From Planctomycetota bacterium (GTDB lineage Bacteria; Planctomycetota; Phycisphaerae; Phycisphaerales; SM1A02), in the NCBI GenBank assembly GCA_022567855.1, contig JADFGE010000045.1:1-12110 (forward strand): a DNA stretch of 12,110 bases, in the 5' to 3' direction. Position 1 is the stretch's first letter. Each line of letters starts with the position of its first letter. Shown here in pieces: positions 5,868 to 12,110 of this stretch. The notes under the pieces are model-generated. The model had not been told where the DNA came from, did no database searches, and saw only the letters and a program-made list of their open reading frames with translations. A program made the translations under genes and the position numbers.

Positions 5868-7205
5868 ATGCCTGTTACTGAACCAGTTCTTTGCAAGCGT
5901 ATTCCCACACAGCCTTGGGGCGATCCCAAGGATCGGCACGTTGTCGGTTACGACGAGTACGTCAAGACCGGCGGCTACCAGGCGTTCGAGAAGGCCCTGG
6001 CGATGAAGCCGGCGGCGGTGGTAGACCTGATCAAGGACTCGCAGCTTCGCGGACGAGGCGGCGCGGGCTTTCCGTGCGGGCTGAAGTGGACGTTTCTGCC
6101 CGAACCGGACGAGGGGCGGCGGTATCTGGCCGTCAACTGCGACGAGGCTGAGCCGTGTACGTTCAAGGATCGCCTGCTGATCGACTTCGATCCGCATCTG
6201 GTGCTGGAAGGCATCGCGATTACCTGTTACGCCTGCGGGCTCGATACGGCGTATTTCTTCATCCGGGGTGAGTATCGAAAACAAGCGAAGATCGTGCAAA
6301 ACGCCATCGACGAGGCGTATCAGCACGGGATATTCGGTAAGAAGGGGTTAATGAAGGGCAAGAGCGACTTCGCCGTCGAATGTTACATGCACCTGAGCGC
6401 CGGGGCGTATATCTGCGGCGAAGAGACCGGCATGCTGGAGTGCATCGAAGGCAAGCGCGGCTGGCCTCGCATCAAGCCGCCCTTCCCGGCCGTCAAGGGT
6501 CTCTTCGGCCGACCCACCATCATCAATAACGTCGAGACGTTGGCCGCGGTCGTACCGATCGTCGAATACGGCATTGAATGGTGGACGAGCATGGGGTGTG
6601 AATCATCAGTCGGCGGGCCACCGAGCTACGGCCCCAAACTCATGGGCGTGTCGGGGCATGTCAACAGGCCCGGCGTGTATGAAGTCGATCTGGGTATTCC
6701 ACTGAGCAAGCTCGTCAACGACTACTGCGGCGGAATGCGCGGCGGCAAACAGTTCAAGGGCGCGATTGCCGGCGGCGTAAGTATGGGCGTCCTGGGGCCG
6801 GACCAGTTCGACGCCGAGATGGACTTCGACATCGGGCGCAAGTATCAGGTGCTGGGATTGGGCACGGCCTGTCCGACGATCTTCGACCAGGACACGGACA
6901 TGGTGGCGGTGGCGCGCAACATCGCGCGGTTCTTCGCCCACGAATCGTGCGGCCAGTGCACGCCGTGCCGTGAAGGCACGACGTGGACATACAAGCTGCT
7001 CAGCCGAATCGAACGGGGCGAAGGCACGAGCAAGGACCTGGACTTGTTGCTGGAGATCGCCGGGTCGATGGGCATCATGCCCGGCACGACGATCTGTGGG
7101 CTGGCCGATGGCGCTAACTGGGCGGTGCGCACGATCATCAACAAGTTCCGCGACGAATTTGAGGCGCGGGTGAAACCGGTGCTCGTACCGCTGGGAGTCG
7201 GCTGA
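5868..7205 (+). CDS. nuoF: NADH-quinone oxidoreductase subunit F (51-kDa-type, FMN, 4Fe-4S)
   Basis: The product is 445 residues, full length. NuoF oxidises NADH and passes electrons through FMN to cluster N3. The glycine-rich FMN/NADH region is RGRGGAGFPCGLKW (61-74). The acidic NADH motif is NCDEAEPCTFKDR (90-102). GAYICGEETGMLECIEGKRG (179-198) and KPPFPAVKG (203-211) follow. The SLBB-like domain covers about 255-340. The 4Fe-4S ligands are C361, C364, C367 and C410 (SCGQCTPC and TICG). Compared with the usual FPTG and NADExEPGT, the Thr, Ala and Gly positions are all Cys here (C70, C91, C97), and the protein is cysteine-rich overall (16). No Shine-Dalgarno sequence is visible; the C-rich heptamer array lies just upstream. 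nuoG, normally next, is absent, and the block ends with hairpins. Confidence 0.96.
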   Translation: MPVTEPVLCKRIPTQPWGDPKDRHVVGYDEYVKTGGYQAFEKALAMKPAAVVDLIKDSQLRGRGGAGFPCGLKWTFLPEPDEGRRYLAVNCDEAEPCTFKDRLLIDFDPHLVLEGIAITCYACGLDTAYFFIRGEYRKQAKIVQNAIDEAYQHGIFGKKGLMKGKSDFAVECYMHLSAGAYICGEETGMLECIEGKRGWPRIKPPFPAVKGLFGRPTIINNVETLAAVVPIVEYGIEWWTSMGCESSVGGPPSYGPKLMGVSGHVNRPGVYEVDLGIPLSKLVNDYCGGMRGGKQFKGAIAGGVSMGVLGPDQFDAEMDFDIGRKYQVLGLGTACPTIFDQDTDMVAVARNIARFFAHESCGQCTPCREGTTWTYKLLSRIERGEGTSKDLDLLLEIAGSMGIMPGTTICGLADGANWAVRTIINKFRDEFEARVKPVLVPLGVG

Positions 7206-7285
7206 GGCCGGCGGAAGTGGGGCAAATCGCCCTCGCCGGCCCCCCTGGGCGGTCCATGGGCGGCCCGTGGGACTGGATTTTCTCT
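7206..7285 (+). terminator. Probable terminator region after nuoF
   Basis: Two hairpins follow the nuoF stop. The first pairs GGCCGGCG (7206-7213) with CGCCGGCC (7234-7241) and has an inner GGGC/GCCC stem. The second pairs GTCCATGGG (7253-7261 region) with CCCGTGGGAC (7264-7273) through one bulge and one G-T pair. It is followed by TGGATTTTCTCT, a modest T-rich tail. The second hairpin plus tail resembles a weak intrinsic terminator. This fits the change of gene content from respiration to ybeY. Confidence 0.4.
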
Positions 7286-7372
7286 GGCAATCTGCCGAAA
7301 CAGGTCATATCCTGGTGTTCGTCAGACTGATGCGGCGCTCAGGGGCCTGGTTCCGGCCGCACCGACCGATCA

Positions 7373-8032
7373 ATGAACCAACACTCAACCAAGATAAACA
7401 TCGCGCGGGAATCGGCTGGGGACACTGACGACTCGGCCCCGAGTTCGTCCTCCGAATCCGATCAACCTCCCGAACGGTCAGCCAAGCTCGAGACGGATCA
7501 GCCGAGTGGCGACGTGGACCAAGCCGGGGAAACCGCGCTGACCGTCAACGCCGCCGCCGGGCTCGACGGGCGGTTAGATACGCAATGGGTGCGCGATCGC
7601 CTGCAAGAATTGCTCGCGCACATCGATGCCTCAGTTCATCGCATCGCCGTGATGTTGGTCGACGACGATCAAATGTCGCGGCTGCACGAAGCGCATCGTG
7701 GCAAGAGCGAAACGACCGACGTGCTCACGTTCCAGACCTCTGTGGCCGGCGATCCGATCGAGGCGGACATTGCGGTCTCCGTGGATGAGGCCGCTCGTCG
7801 TGCGCCGCGGCTGGATCACACGATCGAGCGCGAAGTGCTGCTGTACACATTGCACGGCATACTGCACTGTGCCGGCTTTGATGATCGTACCGAAGAACAA
7901 TCACGCGCCATGCACGCCGAGGAGGATCGCATCCTCGAAGCGATCGGTGTGGGCGCGACGTTTGAGCGCGATTTGTCGGGTCACGACGACGTTCGCGCAT
8001 CGGTTTCCCGTGACCGGGGATCGGCTCCGTGA
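7373..8032 (+). CDS. ybeY: Endoribonuclease YbeY (rRNA maturation factor)
   Basis: YbeY is a metal-dependent endoribonuclease involved in 16S rRNA 3'-end maturation and ribosome quality control. Hallmarks are the RGKSETTDVLTFQ motif (109-121), EADIAVSVDEA (130-140) and the metal site HGILHCAGFDD (161-171). The classical site is HxxxHxxxxxH. Here the third ligand position is Asp171, a change I recall from some other bacterial YbeY proteins, so activity is not excluded. The 219-residue length exceeds the usual 150-170 because of a Ser/Asp/Glu-rich, probably disordered N-terminal segment (1-55) and a polar C-terminal tail (200-219). No ribosome-binding site is evident and no later ATG gives a convincing start. 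The stop overlaps the next gene's GTG, implying translational coupling. A ybeZ (PhoH-like) neighbour is not present. Confidence 0.9.
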   Translation: MNQHSTKINIARESAGDTDDSAPSSSSESDQPPERSAKLETDQPSGDVDQAGETALTVNAAAGLDGRLDTQWVRDRLQELLAHIDASVHRIAVMLVDDDQMSRLHEAHRGKSETTDVLTFQTSVAGDPIEADIAVSVDEAARRAPRLDHTIEREVLLYTLHGILHCAGFDDRTEEQSRAMHAEEDRILEAIGVGATFERDLSGHDDVRASVSRDRGSAP

Positions 8033-9339
8033 GCAACTGGTTATTGTTGGGAGCGGTAATCTCGCTGAGTCTCGCGGCCTACTTAGCGGCGCTGAGCCTG
8101 GCGCTGGTCGACTTCAGCCGAGTCGCGCTGCAGCGGCGATTGGAAGCCAAGGGCAAGGCCGCCGCCGGCGAGCGGTTGCTGGCTCAGCTCGACCCGGCGA
8201 TCCTGGCCATCTCGTTGTTCAGGACGGCGTCGCGAGTAGCGTTCGTCGTGCTGGTCGTAGTGTTGGGAACAGGGACCGGCGAGACGGCGACACTGACGTG
8301 GCCTGTGCTGGTTATTGCCAGTCTCATCGCGGTCGCTGGGCTGTGGATTTTCTCGAGCGTATTGGCCCAAGCGCTGGCCAAGCACGCCGCGGTGGGACTC
8401 CTGGCCACCGGGATGCCGGTTCTGCGCGGGGCGGCGCTCTTCGGCCGGCCTCTGGCGCGGGGGTTGTTCTTCATTGACGAGGCGATCCGCCGTCTCAGCG
8501 GTGCAAACTTGCGCAAAGACGACGAGCAGGCCGAGGAGGAACTCCTCCAGCGCATTGAGGACACGCACCGCGAAGGCGCACTGGACGTGACGTCGGCCAT
8601 GTTGATGGAGAACGTCGTTGAGTTCTCCGGCACGGACGCCGCGGAGGTCATGACGCCGCGCACCGATATCGAGGGCCTCGAAGTCACGGACGACCTGGCC
8701 AAGATTCGATCCTTCATCGTCCAGGTCGGGCACTCGCGAATCCCCGTCTTCGAAGATGACCTCGATCACATTGTCGGCATTCTCTACGTCAAGGATCTCG
8801 TGCAGTACATCGGGCAGGATCCTGCGACGTTCAAGCTCGAGCCGATCCTTCGCCAGCCGATCGTTGTGCCCGAGACGAAACCGGTCAGTGAACTGCTGGC
8901 GGACTTCCAACGCAGCGAAGTCCACATGGCGATTGTGATCGATGAGTACGGCGGCACCGCCGGGTTGGTCACGATCGAGGACGTGTTGGAAGAAATCGTC
9001 GGCGAGATTCACGATGAGCACGAGCCGGACGGGGCAGACGAACCGAAGCTGGTGACGATCGACGAGACACACGCGGAGGCCGACGGCCGGTTCCACATCG
9101 ACGATCTGAACGAGCGGCTTGGATTGAGCGTGCCCGAGGACGACGATTTCGACACGATCGGCGGGTTTATGCTCGCGCAGCTTGGACACGTGCCGCAGGT
9201 CGGCGAGATGATCGAAGCCCACAGCGCGCGGTTCACCGCGATCGCCGCCACACGCACGCACATCAAACGCGTCCGCATCGAGTTGCTCGGGGAAGCCTCA
9301 CCCAACGGCGAGCGCGGCGATATAACCAACGGGAAGTAG
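8029..9339 (+). CDS. CorC/HlyC-type CBS-domain membrane protein (YbeX neighbour type)
   Basis: The product is 436 residues from GTG 8029, which overlaps the ybeY stop (GTGA). The N-terminal half is membrane-bound, with hydrophobic segments at about 4-28, 56-80 and 90-115 and a weaker one at 121-148. This looks like a divergent CNNM/DUF21 domain. A linker, KDDEQAEEELLQRIED (163-178), leads to the CBS pair: CBS1 about 207-262 (VMTPRTDI, HSRIPVFEDD) and CBS2 about 274-330 (HMAIVIDEYGGTAGLVTIED, a family signature). A CorC_HlyC C-terminal domain follows (about 354-420, FHIDDLNERLGL, DTIGGFML). The family is linked to Mg/Co ion efflux or membrane ion homeostasis. The pairing with ybeY matches the ybeY-ybeX arrangement of many bacteria. 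Transport activity is inferred from family only. Confidence 0.9.
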   Translation: MSNWLLLGAVISLSLAAYLAALSLALVDFSRVALQRRLEAKGKAAAGERLLAQLDPAILAISLFRTASRVAFVVLVVVLGTGTGETATLTWPVLVIASLIAVAGLWIFSSVLAQALAKHAAVGLLATGMPVLRGAALFGRPLARGLFFIDEAIRRLSGANLRKDDEQAEEELLQRIEDTHREGALDVTSAMLMENVVEFSGTDAAEVMTPRTDIEGLEVTDDLAKIRSFIVQVGHSRIPVFEDDLDHIVGILYVKDLVQYIGQDPATFKLEPILRQPIVVPETKPVSELLADFQRSEVHMAIVIDEYGGTAGLVTIEDVLEEIVGEIHDEHEPDGADEPKLVTIDETHAEADGRFHIDDLNERLGLSVPEDDDFDTIGGFMLAQLGHVPQVGEMIEAHSARFTAIAATRTHIKRVRIELLGEASPNGERGDITNGK

Positions 9340-9390
9340 TCGCCGACGGGCGACCGATTCTTGGGAAATCACCAGGCTTCGTCGGCGACT
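9338..9390 (+). repeat. 11-bp inverted repeat at the end of the CBS-protein gene
   Basis: AGTCGCCGACG (9338-9348), which includes the last two bases of the stop codon, pairs perfectly with CGTCGGCGACT (9380-9390) across a 31-nt loop. Its position suggests a 3'-end hairpin. No T-tract follows, so intrinsic termination is uncertain. Just downstream CCGGTCC is repeated directly at 9401-9407 and 9410-9416. Confidence 0.5.
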
Positions 9391-9470
9391 TCGCGCAGAC
9401 CCGGTCCAACCGGTCCGTGGGCCTTCGTAAACGACATGGTGAAAGATCAGCATCCGAGCAATAATGGTGC

Positions 9471-11408
9471 GTGAACTTTTTGACTCCATGGTCAGCGATG
9501 GCGGCGGCGGGCGTTGTGGTCCCGTTGCTGCTACTGCTGTACTTTCTGAAGCTGCGGCGGCTGATGCTGCGGATCCCCACCACGCTGTTGTGGCGGAAGT
9601 CGACCCAGGACCTGCAAGTCAACGTGCCCTTCCAGCGGCTGCGTCCGTCGCTGTTGCTGTTCTTGCAGTTGTTGCTGTTGGCGGCGCTGTTGGCGGCGCT
9701 GGCCCAGCCGGTCCTGCAAACCGAAGCCCCGCCGTCGGCCCGGGTGATCCTGCTGATCGACCGCAGCGCGTCGATGAATGCGACGAGCGCGGAGGGAAAG
9801 ACCCGGTTGGAGGCAGCCAAGGCCGCAGCTGAGCAGATCGCCCGCCGCTTGGGCCGAGGCGACGAACCGAATCAGATGATGGTCGTGGCCTTTGCTTCGA
9901 CCGCACAGGTCATTACCGGCTTTGAATCGGATCGAAGGGTGCTCAGCGAAGCGATCGCTTCCATCACGCCGACCGATGAGGAGGCGAACCTGGAGGCGGC
10001 GCTTGAACTGGCCGGGGCGTTCGCCGCCCGAGAGGACACGGCCCAAGATCAGCCGCCTACGGTGGTGCTGATCTCCGATGGTGGAGTCGGCGAGGCGAGC
10101 GATTCATCCGGATTCTCGTTGCCCTCCGGCGTCCTGCGATTCGTTCGCGTCGGTCCCGAAGCTAATCAACCGGTGCACAACGTCGGCATCGTCTCGTTCA
10201 GCGCTCGCCGTAACTATCAGGACCCCGCCAAAGTTCTTCTGTTCGCGCGGTTGGCCAATGCCGGGTCGCAACCGATCGAGACGCTGTTGACGTTGCGGGT
10301 GGATGGATCGGCGAGCGAACTGAAGCAGGTCCAGATTCCACCGGCGGGCCCGGCCGGCATGGGCCAAACGACCGTGACCTTTGCGATTCAATTGGGTGGC
10401 GGTGCGGTGCTCGCGTTATCCAGCAGTCACCGGGACGATCTGCCCGCGGACGATACCGCGGCGCTGGTGCTCGCCCCGCCGGCAGCGCCGCGCATCGCGC
10501 TCGTCCATAGCGGCGATGAGCCGGATGCTTTTTTGTACGACCTTATTTCCGCGCTGGACCCGCAACGGCTCGTCGCTCTGCCGCTACGACCGGACGGCGC
10601 CGATGAGCTTCGGCCACGGCTGGAATCGGAGTTCGATCTGGTGGTGTTCGACCGCGCGTCGCTGGGCACGTTTCCCGAGGTGCCGACACTGAGCTTCGCC
10701 GCCGCGCCGTTGGAGATCAAATCAAAGCCCGCGCGTGATCCCGGCGGCAAGCGAATCCTCAGTTGGGATCGTCAGCATCCCATCATGCGCCACGTCTCGC
10801 TCGATGCCTTGGTGTATGCCGGCTTTGGGGGATACGAGTTGCCGGACGGCGCCGTGGCCCTGGCGACCGGTCCCGACGGGCCGGTGATCGCGTTGGTGCC
10901 CAGGCGTGCCGCACGTCACGTGCTCGTCGGGTTTGAGTTGGCGCAGAGTAATTGGCCGGTTCACATCAGTAATCTCGTGTTCTTGCAGAACGTCCTGGAG
11001 CACCTGACGCTGGCCGGTCAAACCGGGGCGGCGCTGAGCTTCAAGGCGGGCGAGCCGATCACCGTGCCCACGTCGCCGCTGACGCGCGAACTGACGATCC
11101 GCGGTCCGGTGAGCGTGACTTTTGCTGTGGAGCCGGCCGCATCCGCCATCCTTCCTCAGCTGCGACACGTCGGCCTGTACGAGATCGACGGCGCCGAACC
11201 GCCCTTTGACCGAATCGCCGTCAACCTCTTGAGCGAAACGGAGTCGGATATTCGGCCGCGAACGTCCGTGACGGTGAACGCTCAGCTCGCTGAGGCCGGC
11301 GCGATTCGATCAGCAGCCCCGCTTCCGCTCTGGCCCTGGCTGACCGCAGCCGCGTTCGCCCTCCTGGTCCTGGAATGGATCGTCTACTGTCGCCGAATGC
11401 GAGGATAG
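9471..11408 (+). CDS. BatA-type membrane protein with von Willebrand factor A domain
   Basis: The product is 645 residues from GTG 9471. The beginning MNFLTPWSAM is the usual BatA N-terminus, so the start is credible despite the lack of a ribosome-binding site. Transmembrane segments lie at about 9-27 and 58-80. Between them is the typical LKLRRLMLRIPTTLLW and FQRLR stretch. The VWA domain (about 91-230) has a complete metal-ion-dependent adhesion site: D97, S99 and S101 (IDRSAS), T168 and D203 (ISDGG). A long extracytoplasmic beta-rich region follows (about 230-615). A C-terminal helix at about 620-640, ending in CRRMRG, anchors it again. BatA-like proteins are linked to aerotolerance and to MoxR-ATPase operons, but no MoxR or DUF58 gene is here. 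A structural or signalling surface role is inferred. The gene appears monocistronic, with 131 bp before it. Confidence 0.88.
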   Translation: MNFLTPWSAMAAAGVVVPLLLLLYFLKLRRLMLRIPTTLLWRKSTQDLQVNVPFQRLRPSLLLFLQLLLLAALLAALAQPVLQTEAPPSARVILLIDRSASMNATSAEGKTRLEAAKAAAEQIARRLGRGDEPNQMMVVAFASTAQVITGFESDRRVLSEAIASITPTDEEANLEAALELAGAFAAREDTAQDQPPTVVLISDGGVGEASDSSGFSLPSGVLRFVRVGPEANQPVHNVGIVSFSARRNYQDPAKVLLFARLANAGSQPIETLLTLRVDGSASELKQVQIPPAGPAGMGQTTVTFAIQLGGGAVLALSSSHRDDLPADDTAALVLAPPAAPRIALVHSGDEPDAFLYDLISALDPQRLVALPLRPDGADELRPRLESEFDLVVFDRASLGTFPEVPTLSFAAAPLEIKSKPARDPGGKRILSWDRQHPIMRHVSLDALVYAGFGGYELPDGAVALATGPDGPVIALVPRRAARHVLVGFELAQSNWPVHISNLVFLQNVLEHLTLAGQTGAALSFKAGEPITVPTSPLTRELTIRGPVSVTFAVEPAASAILPQLRHVGLYEIDGAEPPFDRIAVNLLSETESDIRPRTSVTVNAQLAEAGAIRSAAPLPLWPWLTAAAFALLVLEWIVYCRRMRG

Positions 11409-11435
11409 CGCCACGGTGGGCGCGAGCAAGCAGCC

Positions 11436-11466
11436 AACCACAGATGAACACAGATCAACACAGATG
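11436..11466. repeat. AACCACAGATGAACAC dispersed repeat, left copy
   Basis: AACCACAGATGAACAC is followed by more CAGATSAACA-type decamers, giving 2.5 units of 10 bp. The same 16 bases recur in the same orientation at 12095-12110, where the window ends. I recall this repeat type from intergenic regions of many environmental bacterial genomes. It lies 28 bp after the VWA gene. Confidence 0.75.
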
Positions 11467-11485
11467 TGGGGATCAAATGTAAAGC

Positions 11486-11775
11486 CGCGACCGTTGGTCG
11501 CGTCGGAGCGGAAGCAGACCACGAATCGAAAGATGAAGACTTCCGATCGGATTCAGGACGACGACAATCGGCCGCGCACGGCCCAGCCAACCAGCGCGCG
11601 CAACAAAACGCGCGCAACTCGGCGCGTAAAGTTGGTAGTAAAGTTGGTCAACAAGTTGGTAGGAAAGTTGACCAAGTTCTTGAGCGCGATCGGTGCGCCG
11701 CCGGCAATTACCCCGCCCCGGAGCCTCCCACCGCACCGCATGTTCGTGATCTGGACGTCGCCTCATTAGGTGACG
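11486..11775. other. Long non-coding-looking gap (11409-11924) with four short hairpins
   Basis: Between the VWA gene and the microprotein, 516 bp hold no recognisable gene. Four inverted repeats are present: CGCGACC/GGTCGCG with a GTT loop (11486-11502); GCGCGCG/CGCGCGC with an 8-nt loop (11594-11615); TTGGTCAAC/GTTGACCAA with a 14-nt loop (11644-11675); and CGTCGCCT/AGGTGACG with a CATT loop and one G-T pair (11756-11775). Several frames are open simply because stop codons are rare here, and their translations look like no known family. The stretch could be a structured RNA, a decayed gene or a repeat depot. No promoter was found for a transcript starting here. Confidence 0.4.
11631..11678. 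repeat. 12-bp tandem repeat
   Basis: GTTG starts recur exactly every 12 bases at 11631, 11643, 11655 and 11667. The first three units begin GTTGGT and differ mainly in the last six bases; the fourth is GTTGACCAAGTT. In one plus frame (11533-11769) it would encode a four-residue period of KLV-type residues, an amphipathic pattern. I do not regard that frame as an established gene. Confidence 0.7.
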
Positions 11776-11882
11776 CCTGTTCAGGTGGCATACAAAGACC
11801 AAACGGGAATGCGGGGGGGGATGAATCGCAAGAAACCTGTCATTTTTCGTTCGTTTTTTTCCCATCTTTCCTGGGTTGCCCG

Positions 11883-11916
11883 TATAGTGGTGGAGCATCA
11901 CATCTGTGCTGGAGGG
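11883..11916 (+). promoter_or_regulatory. Expression signals of the dockerin-like microprotein
   Basis: TATAGT (11883-11888) is a 5-of-6 match to a -10 box. No good -35 box lies 17 nt upstream, but T-rich tracts occur at 11840-11870. GGAGGG (11911-11916) is a strong Shine-Dalgarno sequence ending 8 nt before ATG 11925. It is one of only a few clear ribosome-binding sites in the window and decides the start of the small gene. Confidence 0.5.
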
Positions 11917-11924
11917 AAACTGGC

Positions 11925-12089
11925 ATGCGGAACCGCCTGATTGGATTCTTGAGTATCGCGGGAGCGACGGCATTGACCGGCGATGCTTGGGGACCGTGTC
12001 TGGATTGCAACGATTGCCCGCCCGATCTTGACGGAGATCGTGTTGTCGGGGTAGCTGATCTACTCATCCTTCTCGGAAACTGGGGATAG
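11925..12089 (+). CDS. Secreted 54-residue dockerin/EF-hand-like microprotein
   Basis: Residues 1-21 look like a signal peptide: basic MRNR, hydrophobic LIGFLSIAGATALTG, likely cleavage near GDA-W. The mature part would be only about 33 residues: CLDCNDC (C25, C28, C31, a CxxCxxC cluster), then PDLDGDRVVGVAD, a dockerin-type calcium loop with D34, D36, D38 and D45 at the expected positions, then LLILLGNWG at the C-terminus. In planctomycetes this type of ending normally closes large secreted proteins. Here it follows the signal peptide almost directly, so the gene is either a free-standing module or an internally deleted relic. The frame is open upstream to 11466, but the strong GGAGGG and the signal peptide favour ATG 11925. 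A dockerin has two loops; only one is present. Confidence 0.65.
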   Translation: MRNRLIGFLSIAGATALTGDAWGPCLDCNDCPPDLDGDRVVGVADLLILLGNWG

Positions 12090-12094
12090 GAGGT

Positions 12095-12110
12095 AACCAC
12101 AGATGAACAC
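12095..12110. repeat. AACCACAGATGAACAC dispersed repeat, right copy (cut by window end)
   Basis: Identical over 16 bases to 11436-11451 and in the same orientation, starting 5 bp after the microprotein stop codon. It probably continues past the window. The two copies bracket the hairpin-rich gap and the microprotein gene. Confidence 0.7.

Noticed and set aside
8083..9261. Minus-strand open frame of 392 codons over the CBS-protein gene
   Set aside because: The plus strand encodes clear CBS and CorC_HlyC domains. The antisense product is rich in Arg, Gln, His and Val with no recognisable domain, so it is a frame shadow.
11631..11678. 12-bp tandem repeat as a CRISPR or iteron origin
   Set aside because: There are only four units with no spacers, no nearby Rep or Cas gene, and no AT-rich unwinding region.
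11473..11973. Minus-strand open frame of 166 codons in the final gap
   Set aside because: It runs antisense through the microprotein signal peptide, the hairpins and the 12-bp repeat. It has no recognisable domain and its composition is that of repeat translation.
11466..12089. Reading the microprotein as the end of a 207-residue protein
   Set aside because: The frame is open, but it starts inside the dispersed repeat. The upstream translation has no protein-like features, and a strong ribosome-binding site plus signal peptide begin at 11925.

Overview
The window is GC-rich bacterial chromosome with densely packed, ordinary metabolic and membrane genes. The best fit is a planctomycete, probably Phycisphaerae-like. 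Three things suggest this: a tiny secreted protein ending in a dockerin/EF-hand motif closing on LLGNWG, a habit of that group; a BatA/von Willebrand A membrane protein of the type common there; and most genes lacking a recognisable Shine-Dalgarno sequence. Several families of dispersed, often palindromic, intergenic repeats are also present. No rRNA, tRNA, CRISPR array, transposase or phage gene was seen. The taxonomic call is an inference.

Layout. 1-654 (minus) is the 5' part of an ankyrin-repeat gene that runs off the left edge. It diverges from a MarR-family regulator (943-1386, possibly starting at 724) across a dyad (686-731) whose two arms each carry a TTGACA box, so it looks like a shared, autoregulated promoter. 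A secreted YVTN-type beta-propeller follows (1554-2636). It converges on a CYTH-domain protein (2736-3272, minus) across a 14-bp inverted repeat. The CYTH gene diverges from a respiratory block: nuoD (3391-4680), nuoE (4897-5424), a 70-residue unknown (5487-5699) and nuoF (5868-7205). This block has wide spacers holding a 175-bp imperfect palindrome and a telomere-like heptamer array. A probable terminator ends it. Next come ybeY (7373-8032) and an overlapping CorC/HlyC-type CBS membrane protein (8029-9339), the familiar ybeY-ybeX pairing. A BatA/VWA membrane protein follows (9471-11408). The last 700 bp hold no convincing gene until a 54-residue secreted dockerin-like microprotein (11925-12089). 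That stretch is bracketed by two direct copies of an AACCACAGATGAACAC repeat and contains four short hairpins and a 12-bp tandem repeat.

How the genes relate. NuoD, NuoE and NuoF are three subunits of complex I: the quinone-site subunit and the two NADH-input subunits. They appear here without nuoA-C, nuoG or the membrane subunits, so the complex must be encoded at several loci. YbeY (rRNA processing) and the CBS protein form a translationally coupled pair. The rest are independent single genes.

I found no clearly new multi-gene system. The most unusual items are residue changes at conserved sites in NuoD, NuoF and the CYTH protein, the palindromic element and heptamer array inside the nuo block, the dyad promoter, and the repeat-flanked microprotein locus.
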